From: Cupriavidus nantongensis
GTDB lineage: Bacteria; Pseudomonadota; Gammaproteobacteria; Burkholderiales; Burkholderiaceae
Reading direction: 5' to 3'
Assembly: GCF_001598055.1 (NCBI RefSeq)
Contig: NZ_CP014845.1
Coordinates: 1 to 64,000, forward strand
Length of the DNA: 64,000 bases
Shown: positions 35,703 through 46,200 of the stretch, in pieces
Position numbering within the stretch: the stretch's first letter is position 1
Layout: each line of letters begins with the position of its first letter
The notes under the pieces: generated by a model
What the model was told of the DNA's origin: nothing
What the model saw: only the letters and a program-made list of their open reading frames with translations
Databases searched by the model: none
Position numbers and translations under genes: made by a program

Positions 35703-36621
35703 CGCCACGCTGCTGCTCGCCGCGCTCGCCCTGGTCATCACCGGCCTGGGGCTGCTGCTGCTCGCCGGCGCGCAGTCGCGCGCGCGCCGCGAACAGCAGC
35801 AGGCGTTCCTGCAGGCGCAGACCGAGCAGGTGCGGATGCGCTACACACAGGCGCCCGACCCGTCGCTGCAGCTGCCGGCGCGCGACCTGCGCCGGCGCTG
35901 GGACGACTTCCTGCGCCGCGCCGACCTGGCGCCGACGCGCCGCACCGCGCTGCTGTGGCTGTCTCCGCTGGTGCTGTGCACGCTGGCCGGTGCCGTGGCG
36001 GGGCAATGGCTGGGCGCGGTGTCGGCGCTGGTGGTGGCGCTGGCGGTGACGGCGTGCGCGGCCTGGCACCGCGTGCGCCGGCTGCACAAGAAGCTGCTGT
36101 CGCAGCTGCCCGGCTTCCTGGATGGCGTGGTGCGGCTGATGACCATCGGCAGCAGCGTGCCGGCGGCGTTCCAGAATTCCATCGCCAATACCGAGGCCCC
36201 GCTGCGCCAGTGCCTGGTTCAGGCGGTGCACCTGCAGCGCGCCGGCAAGGAACTGGACCAGGCGGTGCTGCAGGTGGGGCGCGCCTACAAGGTCGAGGAA
36301 CTGGTGCTGGTGGCTTCGGTGCTGCGGCTGTCGGTGCGCTACGGCGGCCGCGCCGACGTGGTGATGGAGCGCACCGCCACCTTCATGCGCGACCGCGAGC
36401 AGGCGCAGCGCGAGCTGATGGCGCTGTCGGCCGAAACCCGGTTGTCGGCCTGGGTGCTTGGCCTGCTGCCGCTGGTGGTGGCCGGCGGCCTGTTCACGCT
36501 CAACGCGGGCTACATCCTGATGATGTGGAAGGACCCCACCGGCAAGACCATGCTGCTGTCGGCCGCGGCGCTGGAAGTCGCCGGCGCGCTGATGCTGTAC
36601 CGGCTGGCCAAGTCGATCTGA
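35695..36621 (+). CDS. tadB: Inner-membrane platform protein TadB
   Basis: The 308-residue polytopic protein has a type II secretion F domain (QLPGFLDGVVRLMTIGSSVPAAF ... LVLVASVLRLSVRYGG) and several hydrophobic helices: one at the N-terminus (residues 5-25), a pair (80-120) and two at the C-terminus. With TadC it forms the platform on which TadA acts. The ATG at 35695 lies inside the tadA reading frame. Confidence 0.92.
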   Translation: MSSATLLLAALALVITGLGLLLLAGAQSRARREQQQAFLQAQTEQVRMRYTQAPDPSLQLPARDLRRRWDDFLRRADLAPTRRTALLWLSPLVLCTLAGAVAGQWLGAVSALVVALAVTACAAWHRVRRLHKKLLSQLPGFLDGVVRLMTIGSSVPAAFQNSIANTEAPLRQCLVQAVHLQRAGKELDQAVLQVGRAYKVEELVLVASVLRLSVRYGGRADVVMERTATFMRDREQAQRELMALSAETRLSAWVLGLLPLVVAGGLFTLNAGYILMMWKDPTGKTMLLSAAALEVAGALMLYRLAKSI

Positions 36622-36643
36622 AGGCAACGATGACATCGCCCCC

Positions 36644-37714
36644 ATGGACCGCCTGACGCTGATCTCGCTGAGCCTGCTGGTCGCCGCATGCGGCGTCGGC
36701 GTACTGGCGCTGCCGCTGCTGCGCGACTGGCGCCAGCGCCGGCTGTCGGCCCGCACCATCGACGCCGCGCTGGCGCGCCAGCAGCGCGCGACGGAAGTCG
36801 CCCAGGCTGCCCAGGCCGCGCCGGCTGCCGCGCCGCGTGCGCAGGGCATGCCCGGCGTCCCGGGTACCGCGGCTGCGCGCCCCGCGGCCAATGCCGCGGC
36901 CACCGCGGCAACGTCCGGTGTCGCCACCGCGCTCGGCGCTCAGCTGGGTGCGCGCGTCGGCGAGCGCTTCGACGTCCACTGGCTGGAGTCGCGCCTCGGT
37001 CGCGCGGTGGTGACGCCGGAAGACCAGCAGCTGCTCGAGCAATGCGGCTGGTATGGCCTGCAGGCGCGCGTGGTGTTCGGCGTGCTGCGCCTCGGCCTGC
37101 CGCTGGCCTTGTCGGTGCTGGCGATGCTGTGGCATCTCGGCGCCAGTGCCTTCATGGTGGTGGCATGGGGCTTCGGCACCTTCGCCGTGGCCTACCTGGC
37201 GCCCAAGTGGTATCTGCGCCGCCGCGCCGCTGAGCGCCTGCGCCTGGTCGACGACGAGCTGCCGGTGCTGATCGACATGCTGCGGCTGCTGCAGGGCGTT
37301 GGCTTGTCGATCGACCAGAGCCTGCAGGTGATCGTGGCCGAGTTCGGCAGCATGCTGCGCGTGCTGGGACCGGAGCTGGCGCGCGCCAACCAGCAGTTCG
37401 CGTCGGGCCGCTCGCGAGAGCAGACCCTGCTGCGCATCGGCCGGCTGTTCGACAGCGAAGACCTGAAAAGCCTGATCACGCTGCTGACGCAGGTCGACAA
37501 GCATGGCGGCGCGGTGCAGGAGCCGCTGCGCCAGTTCGGGCTGCGCATGCAGGAGGCGCGCAAGTCGCGCATGAAGGACGAGATCGGCCGCCTCACGGTC
37601 AAGATGACCGCGGTGATGGTGGTCAGCCTGTTGCCGGTGCTGCTGATCCTGACCGCGGGCCCCGGCTTTCTCGGGGTGATCCGCATGCTGGCAAACATGG
37701 GAGGAACGCGATGA
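36644..37714 (+). CDS. tadC: Inner-membrane platform protein TadC
   Basis: The 356-residue protein has a type II secretion F domain (LVDDELPVLIDMLRLLQGVGLSIDQSLQVI and LITLLTQVDKHGGAVQEPLRQFG), an N-terminal anchor and a C-terminal helix pair (MVVSLLPVLLILTAGPGFLG). An Ala/Pro-rich linker (residues 50-95) between the anchor and the core is longer than usual. It is the partner of TadB. The stop overlaps the tadD start. Confidence 0.92.
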   Translation: MDRLTLISLSLLVAACGVGVLALPLLRDWRQRRLSARTIDAALARQQRATEVAQAAQAAPAAAPRAQGMPGVPGTAAARPAANAAATAATSGVATALGAQLGARVGERFDVHWLESRLGRAVVTPEDQQLLEQCGWYGLQARVVFGVLRLGLPLALSVLAMLWHLGASAFMVVAWGFGTFAVAYLAPKWYLRRRAAERLRLVDDELPVLIDMLRLLQGVGLSIDQSLQVIVAEFGSMLRVLGPELARANQQFASGRSREQTLLRIGRLFDSEDLKSLITLLTQVDKHGGAVQEPLRQFGLRMQEARKSRMKDEIGRLTVKMTAVMVVSLLPVLLILTAGPGFLGVIRMLANMGGTR

Positions 37715-38556
37715 GGGGTTTCATGGCGCGCCCGGCCGCGGCGGCGTGTGTACTGATGGCCGTGCTGTCCGGCTGCGCCGCGGGCAACAACGCCGCCACG
37801 GCCATGCACGATCAGGCCGAGGCCCAGGTGGAACTGGCCAGGCTGCGCGACAAGACCGCGCGCGCGGAATACAGCGAGCAGGCGGTCTACCTGGGCCTGA
37901 TCCGCAAGATGCAGCAGGACGGGCTGTACTTCGCCTCGCTCGCGCATATCGAGGTCTATGTGCAGCGCTTCGGCACCGGCCCGGAGATCCAGGTAATGCG
38001 CGCCGATGCGCTGCGCGAAACCGGACAGGACCAGGCCGCGATCGAGGCCTACCAGGCGCTGGCCGCGACCGCCAAGGGCGCGGAAGCCGCGCATGCGCAC
38101 CACGGCCTTGGCCTGCTGGCCGGGCGCCAGGACGACTTTGCGCGCGCGGTCACGGAATTGCGCGCGGCCGCCGCGCTGGACCCGGTCAACGCGCGCATCG
38201 CCAGCGACCTGGGCTACGCGCTGATGCGCGCCGGCGCGCTGCAGGACGCGCGCGTGCCGGTGATGCAGGCGCTCGAGCTGGACGCGCGCAACCCGCGCGT
38301 GATCAGCAATGCCGTGGTGTGGCTGATGGCCGATGGCAAGCGCGCCCAGGCCAACGCCATGATGCAGAAGGCCGCATTGCCCGAACCCACGCGCAGCGCG
38401 ATCCGCAAGGAAGCCGACCGCATCGCCCGCGCCGCCGCCGCGCGCGACCGCGGTGCGACGCGCCAGGGCCAGCCCAAGCCAGTCTCCGCGCCCGCCGCCG
38501 TGGCGGTCGTGGCCAAGCCAATCGCCATCGCCGCGCAAGCCGGCGCCACACCATGA
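37711..38556 (+). CDS. tadD: TPR lipoprotein TadD
   Basis: The 281-residue lipoprotein (lipobox AVLSGC, C22) has several TPR units (AIEAYQALAATAKGAEAAHAHHGLGLLAGRQ, AVTELRAAAALDPVNARIASDLGYALMRAG, PVMQALELDARNPRVISNAVVWLMADG). It acts as the pilotin-like factor for the secretin in Tad systems. The last 40 residues are basic and Ala/Pro-rich. Its start overlaps tadC by 4 bp and its stop overlaps the next gene by 4 bp. Confidence 0.91.
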   Translation: MRGFMARPAAAACVLMAVLSGCAAGNNAATAMHDQAEAQVELARLRDKTARAEYSEQAVYLGLIRKMQQDGLYFASLAHIEVYVQRFGTGPEIQVMRADALRETGQDQAAIEAYQALAATAKGAEAAHAHHGLGLLAGRQDDFARAVTELRAAAALDPVNARIASDLGYALMRAGALQDARVPVMQALELDARNPRVISNAVVWLMADGKRAQANAMMQKAALPEPTRSAIRKEADRIARAAAARDRGATRQGQPKPVSAPAAVAVVAKPIAIAAQAGATP

Positions 38557-38912
38557 CAGCCAATCTTCTTGTTCCGATCCGAAAGCGCGCCGCATGCGTG
38601 GCGCTGTGCCTGTGGACACTGGCCCCGCTGGCCTACGCGCAGGACGACGCCGCGCCGACCGAAGCCGCCGGCATGCCCACCGCGCGGCCCGCGCAGCGCG
38701 AGATCGGCGCCGACACCCGCACGATCCTGGCGATCCAGCGCGAGGGCACGCAGGCCGGGCCGATGCTGCCGATGCACGGCGAACAGGCCGCGCTGGGCTA
38801 CGAGCGTTACCTGAACAGCTTCCGCTTCGCGCTGCCCGAGTTCTACACCGGCCAGGCCAACGCCAGCACCACGCGCGCCGGCTCGGCCGGGCAGATGCTG
38901 GGCGGAAAATGA
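38553..38912 (+). CDS. DUF3613-domain small secreted protein of the Tad locus
   Basis: The 119-residue protein has a signal peptide (ALCLWTLAPLAYAQ) and the DUF3613 pattern: IGADTRTILAIQREGTQAGP, MLPMHGEQAALGYERYLNSF. DUF3613 proteins occur in Tad/Flp loci of beta-proteobacteria; the role is unknown and may concern assembly in the periplasm. It overlaps tadD and tadG by 4 bp each, which argues that it is an integral part of the operon. Confidence 0.85.
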   Translation: MTANLLVPIRKRAACVALCLWTLAPLAYAQDDAAPTEAAGMPTARPAQREIGADTRTILAIQREGTQAGPMLPMHGEQAALGYERYLNSFRFALPEFYTGQANASTTRAGSAGQMLGGK

Positions 38913-40597
38913 GCCTGCGCCAGCCGCCGGTGCCCCGCACCCGTCGCTCCGCACGCGGCGCCGTCAGCGTGATGGCGGCGGTGCTGATCGCCACCGTCGC
39001 GATCGCCGCGCTGGTGTCGATCGACGTCGGCCATGTGTTCATGCGTCAGCGGCAGCTGCAGAACACGGTGGACCTGGCGGCGATGTCGGCGGCGCAGCAG
39101 CTCAAGCGGGCGGATAGTCCAGCCAACCTCAATGCCGCGGTGCTGGGAACGGTCAGCAATATCGGCGCGAAGAACGGCTATCCGTCGGGCATTGCCTTGG
39201 GCTGTGCGCAGGCTGCCGGGGGTGGCGCGGATGCGATGACGGCCTGCGTCGGCGTGTGGGATCCGGCGACCGCCGGACCCAGGCATTTCAATGCCGTGTA
39301 CAACGCGGCCACGGTTTCGCCCAATGCCGTGCGCGTGCAGGCCACGCAGACCGTGCCGATCCTGTTCGTATTCAAGGGCGGCAGCGGCAGGCAGTTGTTT
39401 GCGGAGTCGATTGCCAGCGGCAGCCCGCCGGTGGCCGCGTTTTCGCTGGGCACCGGTTTGCTGGACGTCTCGACCGCCAACAGCATGCTGAGCGTGCTGC
39501 TGGGCAATGCGGTGAACCTGTCGTTGGCGGACTGGCAAGGGCTGGTCAATGCCACGGTGACGCTGGACCAGCTGCGGCTCGAGGCGGACGTCGGCACCGT
39601 GGAACAACTGCTGAATGCGTCGCTGAACCTGCGCGATTTCTATGCGCTGGTGCTCGGCGCGGCCGGGCGCGACACGCTGCTCAACACCATGCTGGGCAGC
39701 CCGCCCACCACACTGGGCGCGAGCGGGGCGGCCGCGACGGTGTCGCTGGCAAGGCTGCTCGACCTCGGCCTGATGGCGCCCGCGGCATCGTCGGCGGTCG
39801 AAGTGGGCCTGAATGTCGCGCAGTTGCTGCTCGCGGGCGCGCAGGTCGCGCGCGGCGACACCGCGGTCGCGTTGCCGCTGAACATACCGAAGCTACCGTT
39901 TGGCCTGGGCGGCATTAGCGCCAACCTGCGCGTGATCGAGCCGCCGGTCACGGCAGCTGGTCCGGCACGGCAGCTTTCCAGCAAGCCCGATACCTGGCAG
40001 ACCAGCGCCACCTCCGCGCAAGTCAGGCTGACGCTGGCGCTCCAGATCAAGGCCGACATCCTGAAGCCGGTTATCGACGCCAATCTGAACGTGCCGCTGT
40101 TTCTTGATGTGGCCAACGCCACGGCCGACCTTACCCGGCTGCAATGCGCGGCCAATCCCGCGGACCGCCGGGCCACGATGCAGGTGAAGAGCGGCCTGGC
40201 CACGGCGTGTCTGACCGAGGGCTGCACGGGCGGCGACGTGGTGCTCGGGAAGGCTGAGGTAATCGGGATCGGCCTCGCTGACGTGGTCGCCACCGACGTA
40301 CCGCGCTACGGCAATACGGCTGGCCAGGAAATTACCCTCGCCCCCGGCGAGCATGCGCAGGTGGGTATGGCGGATCCGTTCGGCGGATTGTTTTCGCAGG
40401 CGCTGTCGCTGAAGGTACGGACGAAATTGCTGGGGGTTCTCAGCTTGCCCCTGGATCTGGGCCCGGTGCTGGCGCCGTTGGGGGCTACGCTCGATGGGCT
40501 GGTTCCGCCGCTGCTCAACAGCCTGGGCATCCAGCTGGGCAACAGCGACCTCTGGCTCCACAGCATCGATTGCAACAACGCTGAACTGGTGTACTGA
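38909..40597 (+). CDS. tadG: TadG-like pilus assembly protein
   Basis: The 562-residue protein has an N-terminal membrane segment ([25 protein letters not shown]) and the TadG motif [25 protein letters not shown] large periplasmic region follows, containing an even number of cysteines. TadG proteins are minor pilus-associated components that are anchored by the N-terminal helix. No von Willebrand MIDAS motif is obvious, unlike in some longer TadG proteins. It overlaps the DUF3613 gene by 4 bp and ends the structural operon. Confidence 0.87.
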   Translation: MSLRQPPVPRTRRSARGAVSVMAAVLIATVAIAALVSIDVGHVFMRQRQLQNTVDLAAMSAAQQLKRADSPANLNAAVLGTVSNIGAKNGYPSGIALGCAQAAGGGADAMTACVGVWDPATAGPRHFNAVYNAATVSPNAVRVQATQTVPILFVFKGGSGRQLFAESIASGSPPVAAFSLGTGLLDVSTANSMLSVLLGNAVNLSLADWQGLVNATVTLDQLRLEADVGTVEQLLNASLNLRDFYALVLGAAGRDTLLNTMLGSPPTTLGASGAAATVSLARLLDLGLMAPAASSAVEVGLNVAQLLLAGAQVARGDTAVALPLNIPKLPFGLGGISANLRVIEPPVTAAGPARQLSSKPDTWQTSATSAQVRLTLALQIKADILKPVIDANLNVPLFLDVANATADLTRLQCAANPADRRATMQVKSGLATACLTEGCTGGDVVLGKAEVIGIGLADVVATDVPRYGNTAGQEITLAPGEHAQVGMADPFGGLFSQALSLKVRTKLLGVLSLPLDLGPVLAPLGATLDGLVPPLLNSLGIQLGNSDLWLHSIDCNNAELVY

Positions 40598-40635
40598 GCC
40601 ATGATCGCGCCAAACCGCCTGATGGCAGAAACAGA

Positions 40636-42000
40636 ATGAAGACAGACCGCTGGGCCTACGAAAACCTTGAAGTCTACGTGTGGGAAGGCAAGTACGAGAT
40701 TGCCGACCGCGTCACGCGTTTCCTGGCGCCGCTGGGCGTGGACGTGATCCGCGCCGGCGCGCTCGAGGCCTTGCCGGCCGAGCCGCGCCTGAAGCCGTGC
40801 ATCGCGGTGATCAGCGTGTCGGTGATCGGCGCCGCGCGTTTCTCGCTCGACTGGGAGGCCGCGCATGGCATGCCGGTGATCTGGGTGGCGGGGCCGGGGC
40901 GCGAGACCGATCCTGGGCGCTTTCCGCCCGAGTACGCGCATATCCTGGCCGACGACTTTACCGGCGCCGACCTGCGCAGCCAGATCGGCAAGCTGCTGCC
41001 GCAGCTGCTTGCGACCGAGGCAACCGGCGAGCGCGAGGCCGACCTGGTGGCCGGCTCGCCGGCGATGCGCCAGCTGCTGCAGCATGTGGAAACTTTTGCC
41101 GACTTCGGCAGCAATGTGATGCTGTACGGCGAAACCGGCGCGGGCAAGGAGCGCATCGCGCGCCTGTTCCATGAGCGCAACAGCACCTACGGCAAGGGCC
41201 CGTTCGTCGCGGTCAACTGCGGCGCGATTCCCGACGGGCTGTTCGAGTCGCAGTTCTTCGGCCATGCCAAGGGCGCGTTTACCGGGGCATCGTTCGCGCA
41301 TCGCGGCTACTTCGAGCAGGCCAACGGCGGCACGCTGTTTCTCGACGAGATCGGCGACCTGCCGCTGTTCCAGCAGGTCAAGCTGCTGCGCGTGCTGGAA
41401 GAGAACGTGATCACCCGGCTGGGCTCGACGCTGGCGGTCAAGCTGGATTTCCGGCTGGTCGCGGCGACCAACAAGGACCTGCGCGATGCGGTGCGGCAGG
41501 GCCGCTTTCGCGCCGACCTGTTCTTCCGCCTGGCGGTGATCGAGATGCGCATCCCCAGCCTGGAAGAGCGTGGCCCGGCCGACAAGGTGGCGCTGCTGCA
41601 GTCGTTCCTGCGCCATATGCTGGGCGCCTCCGGCTATGACGCCTTGCCGCCGATGCCGGACTGGCTCAAGGGCGCGGTCGGCACCGCCTACTTCACCGGC
41701 AACGTGCGCGAGCTGCGCAACCTGGCCGAGCGCGTCGGCATCACCGTGCAACAGACCGGGCATTGGGACGAGGAGCGTATCCGGCCGCTGTTCCGCGCGC
41801 TGCATCCCGGTGCCTTCGATGGCGGCGAGCGCACCGACCTGCGCGGGGACATGGAAGAACGCCGCCGCATCCTGGCCGCGCTCGACGCCAACGGCTGGCG
41901 GCGGCAGGACACGGCGGCCAGCCTGGGCATCAGCCGCAAGGTGCTGTGGGAAAAAATGCGCAAGTACCAGATCGCCGACAGCGAGGCCGAGCCGGTCTGA
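40636..42000 (+). CDS. Sigma-54-dependent activator closing the Tad locus
   Basis: The 454-residue enhancer-binding protein has an N-terminal receiver-like domain (1-130), a sigma-54 AAA+ domain (about 138-370) and a Fis-type helix-turn-helix ([36 protein letters not shown]). Walker A is GETGAGKE (165-172) and the sigma-54 contact loop GAFTGA is intact (213-218). At the place of the phospho-acceptor Asp the sequence reads [11 protein letters not shown], so phosphorylation is doubtful. It lies 38 bp after tadG, and a sigma-54-type promoter lies before flp, so it is the likely activator of the pilus genes. Confidence 0.9.
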   Translation: MKTDRWAYENLEVYVWEGKYEIADRVTRFLAPLGVDVIRAGALEALPAEPRLKPCIAVISVSVIGAARFSLDWEAAHGMPVIWVAGPGRETDPGRFPPEYAHILADDFTGADLRSQIGKLLPQLLATEATGEREADLVAGSPAMRQLLQHVETFADFGSNVMLYGETGAGKERIARLFHERNSTYGKGPFVAVNCGAIPDGLFESQFFGHAKGAFTGASFAHRGYFEQANGGTLFLDEIGDLPLFQQVKLLRVLEENVITRLGSTLAVKLDFRLVAATNKDLRDAVRQGRFRADLFFRLAVIEMRIPSLEERGPADKVALLQSFLRHMLGASGYDALPPMPDWLKGAVGTAYFTGNVRELRNLAERVGITVQQTGHWDEERIRPLFRALHPGAFDGGERTDLRGDMEERRRILAALDANGWRRQDTAASLGISRKVLWEKMRKYQIADSEAEPV

Positions 42001-42117
42001 GCGCCGGCAGCGCCACCGTGGTCTGCGCATCGCCCGCTTTTACGCGCGCCGCGCCATGGCTGGCCTGCCGCGACGCATTATGATGCGGGTTTCGCCGATA
42101 TTTCAACGGACCCCGGA

Positions 42118-43266
42118 TTGCGTTTCCTTCACACCGCCGACTGGCATCTCGGCCGCCTCTTCCATGCGCGCAGCCTGCTGGAAGACCAGGCCCACCTTCT
42201 CGACCAGTTTGTCGAACTGGTCCGCGCCGAGCGCCCGGATGCGGTGCTGATCGCCGGCGACGTCTATGACCGCGCCGTGCCGCCGCCCGAGGCGGTGGCC
42301 TTGCTCGACGACGTGCTCGGCCGCATCGTGGTCGATGCCGGCGTGCCGGTGGTGATGATCGCGGGCAACCACGACAGCGCGCAGCGGCTGGAATTCGGCG
42401 CGCGCCTGATGCGCGCGCAGGGCCTGCACGTGGCTGGTCGCACATTGCCCGAGGCCAGTTGCGTGAGCCTGCACGATGCGCACGGTGAAGTCCGCGTCTA
42501 TGCGCTGCCGTATGCCGAACCCGCCGTGGTGCGCGATGCGATCGGTACGGACATGCCGTCGCACGAAGCCGCGTTGCGCGCTCAGCTCGATGCCATCCGC
42601 GCGGTCCATCCGCCGGGCGTGCGCGCGGTGGTGGTGGGCCATGCCTTCGTGGTGGGCGGCGCGGCCAGCGAATCGGAGCGGCCGCTGTCGGTGGGCGGCA
42701 GTGGCGCCGTGGCCGCGGAGCTGTTCGCCGGCTTCGACCTGGTCGCGCTGGGCCACCTGCACCGGCCGCAGACGCTGGGCGGCGGACGCATCCACTATGC
42801 GGGCTCGCTGCTGACATACTCGCTGTCGGAATGCGCGCACCAGAAGTCGGTATCGCGCATCGAGCTGGACGCGGACGGCGCCGTCGCCATCACGCCGCTG
42901 ACGCTGCAACCGCTGCGCGACGTACGCGTGCTCGAGGGCGAGCTGGCACAGTTGCTGGCCGCCGGTGCCGAGGATCCGCAGCGCGACGACTATATCCACG
43001 CGCGCCTGACCGATACCGGCGCGCTGCTGGACCCGATGGCGCGGCTGCGCCAGGTCTATCCCAACGCGCTTGCGATCGAACGCACCGTGCTGGCGCGCAG
43101 CGGCATGGCATCGGAGGCGGGGCGCAGGCTGCGGCAGCTGGGCACCGGCGAGCTGTTCGCCAGTTTCTTCCGCGAAGTCGCCGATGCCGAGCTGGACCCG
43201 GACCAGCGTGCCGCGCTCGACCAGGTGCTGGCCGGCATTGCCGCGGCGGAACGGGAGTCGGCATGA
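42118..43266 (+). CDS. sbcD: Exonuclease SbcD, Mre11-family nuclease subunit
   Basis: The 382-residue metallophosphoesterase has the phosphodiesterase motifs LHTADWHLGR, LIAGDVYDRAVPP, MIAGNHDS and ALGHLHRPQ. With SbcC it cleaves hairpins and processes DNA ends. The start is a TTG at 42118: family members begin with RFLHTADWHLGR right after Met, and no ATG or GTG fits. It overlaps sbcC by 4 bp. Confidence 0.94.
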   Translation: MRFLHTADWHLGRLFHARSLLEDQAHLLDQFVELVRAERPDAVLIAGDVYDRAVPPPEAVALLDDVLGRIVVDAGVPVVMIAGNHDSAQRLEFGARLMRAQGLHVAGRTLPEASCVSLHDAHGEVRVYALPYAEPAVVRDAIGTDMPSHEAALRAQLDAIRAVHPPGVRAVVVGHAFVVGGAASESERPLSVGGSGAVAAELFAGFDLVALGHLHRPQTLGGGRIHYAGSLLTYSLSECAHQKSVSRIELDADGAVAITPLTLQPLRDVRVLEGELAQLLAAGAEDPQRDDYIHARLTDTGALLDPMARLRQVYPNALAIERTVLARSGMASEAGRRLRQLGTGELFASFFREVADAELDPDQRAALDQVLAGIAAAERESA

Positions 43267-46200
43267 GACCGCTGCATCTGACGCTGCAGGCGTTCGGCCC
43301 CTTTGCCGCGACCGAGGAGATCGATTTCACGCGGCTGGGCGAGCAGGCCTTCGTGCTGATCCATGGCCCCACCGGCGCGGGCAAGACCACGCTGCTCGAT
43401 GCCATCTGCTTCGCGCTGTACGGCGACACCTCCGGCGGCGAGCGCAGCGCGCAGGCGATGCGCAGCGCCAATGCGGCCGCGGGCTTGCGCACCGAGGTCA
43501 CGCTGACCTTCAGCCTGGGCGCGCAGCGCTGGCGCGTGGTGCGCTCTCCGGTGCAAGAGCGCCCGAAGCAGCGCGGCGAGGGTTGGGTCACCGAGCCGGC
43601 CCGGGCGCAGCTGGACCTGCACGACGGCAACGGCTGGGTCAGCAAGGCCAGCCAGCCGGGCAAGGTCAGCGATGCCGTGCGCGTGCTGCTGGGTTTCGAC
43701 AGCGCGCAGTTCCGCCAGGTCATCGTGCTGCCGCAGGGGCGCTTTCGCGAACTGCTGACCGCCAGCTCGCAGGCGCGGCAGGCGATCCTGGAACGGCTGT
43801 TCCGCACCGAGCTGTACCGGCGCGTGGAAGAGCTGCTGAAGACCGAGGCCGCCGGCATCCGGCGCGACGCCGAGCGCATCACGATCCAGCGCGACGAAGC
43901 GTTGCGGCAGGCCGGCGTCGAATCGGCACAAGCGCTGGCGGACGGCATCGCGGCCATGCAGGCCGAGTTGCAGGCGCTGCAAGGCCAGGAACAAGGCGCA
44001 CGCGCCGCGCAAGCCGCCGCGCAGGCCGCGCTTGCGGCCGGCGATCAGGTGGCGGCGCGCTTGCTGGAGCGCCAGCAGGCGCAGGCCGCCCATGCCGCGC
44101 TGCTGGCGCGGCAGCCCGCCATCGATGACCAGCGCGGCCGCCTTCAGGCGGCGCAGCGCGCCGCGCGCGTGATGCCGGCGGTGCAGGCCGCGCAGGCGGC
44201 ACAGCGCGATCACGCCGCCGGCGCCGCGGCATTGGGGCAGGCGACCGAACACGCCGCGCGCGCTGGCCAACGGGCCACGCAGGCCGCCGCGGCCTTGCAG
44301 GCGCAGGTGCAGCAGGCGGACGTACGTCAAGCCGCGCAGCGCCGCGTGACGCAACTGGAAGCGATGCTGCCGCGCGCGCAGCGGCTGGGGGCGTTGCAGC
44401 GTGCCTTGCAAGAGGCCGAAGCCAGGCAGTCCACTGCCGCCACCGCACGCGAGCGCGCCTTGGCGCAGGTCGAGACATGCCGCGCCGCCGCCGTGACCGC
44501 GGAATCGGCACTGGGACAGGCACAGCTTGCCGCAGCGCAGGCACAGGCCACTGCCTTGCAGCTGGCCGCGCTGCAGGACCGCGCGCGGCAATTCGAAAGA
44601 TACCGGCAGGCGGCGCGCGCGCTGGATGCCGCGAACACGCAGGCCGCGGGCCACGCGCAAGCCGAACAGCGGGCGCTGCATCAGCGCGACCGCTGCCGCA
44701 CCGCGCTGGCCGAAGCCGAAGCCGCATGGCGCGCCGGGCAGGCCGCGCGCCTGGCGCAGACGCTGGCGTCAGGCGATGCCTGCCCGGTCTGCGGCAGCAC
44801 CGCGCATCCCGAGCCGGCCCGGCACGTAGCGCAGCCGCTGTCGGACCTGGCGCTGGAGGCCGCGCGCCAGGCGCTGCTGGAAGCGGAGGCCGATGCCGTG
44901 CGCTGTGCCGGCCAGCACCAAGCCGCGCAGCTGGCGATCGCACAGGCGCGCGAGCGGCTGGAAGAACTGGCCGCGGCACTGGGCGATGCGAGCGAGGCAG
45001 CGGCCGCCGGCGTCGCCGCTGACATCGAAGCGCAGCAAGCGGCGCTGGCGCAGCAGCGGCAGGCATCGGCAAGCCTGGCGCAGCGCGAAGCCGCGATCGC
45101 AGCCTCGCGCACGGCGCGCGACAGCGCCGAAGCCGCGCACCGCGCTGCCGTCGCCGCCGCCGATGCCGCCGCGCAGGCACTGGCGCATTGCCGCGGCGAA
45201 TGGCAGGCCGAGAGCGCGCAGGTCCCCGAGGACTCGCGCGATCCGGTGGCGCTGGGCGAGGCACTGCGCCAGGCGCAGGCTGCGTTGGTCGAACTGGAGC
45301 AGGCGCTGGCCGCGGCGCAGGTGGCAGAGCGCCAGGCCGCAGCGGAAGATGCCGGTGCGCAGGCGGTGGTGGTGTCGGCACGGCAGTCTCACGCGCGGAT
45401 CACTGAACGCTTAGGCGACGCCGAAGCGGCATTGGCTCAGGCCCTCGCGCAGCACGGCTTTGCCGATGCCCGAGCGCACGCCGACGCTCGTCTGGACGAT
45501 GGCGCGATGCAAGCGCTCGACGCCACGCTGCGTACGTTCGATAGCCAACTGGCCGCTGCCGCCGACCGCCGCGAACGCGCGGAAGCCGCCGCGCAAGCGC
45601 TCGAAGCGCCCGACCTGGACGCGCTGCGCGCGGCGCTGGCGGCTTCGGCGGCGATGGTGGAAGCGCTGGTGCGGCAGCAGGCCGAACGCGGCCGTTCCCG
45701 CGATGCGCTGCTGCAATGCCAGCAGCGGCTGCAGCAGCTGGACCAGGCAGGCCGCGACATCGAAGCGCGCTTTGCCGTGCTGGGCCGGCTGTCTGAAGTG
45801 GCCAATGGCAACAACCCGCGCCGCATGACGTTCCAGCGCTTCGTGCTAGCCACGCTGCTCGACGAGGTGCTGGAAGCCGCGTCCATACGCCTGCTGGCGA
45901 TGAGCCGCGGCCGCTATGTGCTGCAGCGCGTGCGCGAGCAGGCCGACCAGCGCAGCGCCGGCGGGCTCGATATCGAAGTGTTCGACCACGACACTGGCGC
46001 GGCGCGCCCGGCCAATACGCTGTCGGGCGGTGAAGGTTTCCTGGCGTCGTTGTCGCTGGCGCTGGGCCTGGCCGATGTGGTGCAGTCGCGCGCGGGCGGG
46101 ATGCAGCTCGACACGCTGTTCGTCGACGAAGGCTTCGGTACGCTCGATCCTGAAAGCCTGGACTTCGCGCTGCGCACGTTGCTGGACCTGCAGCAGGCCG

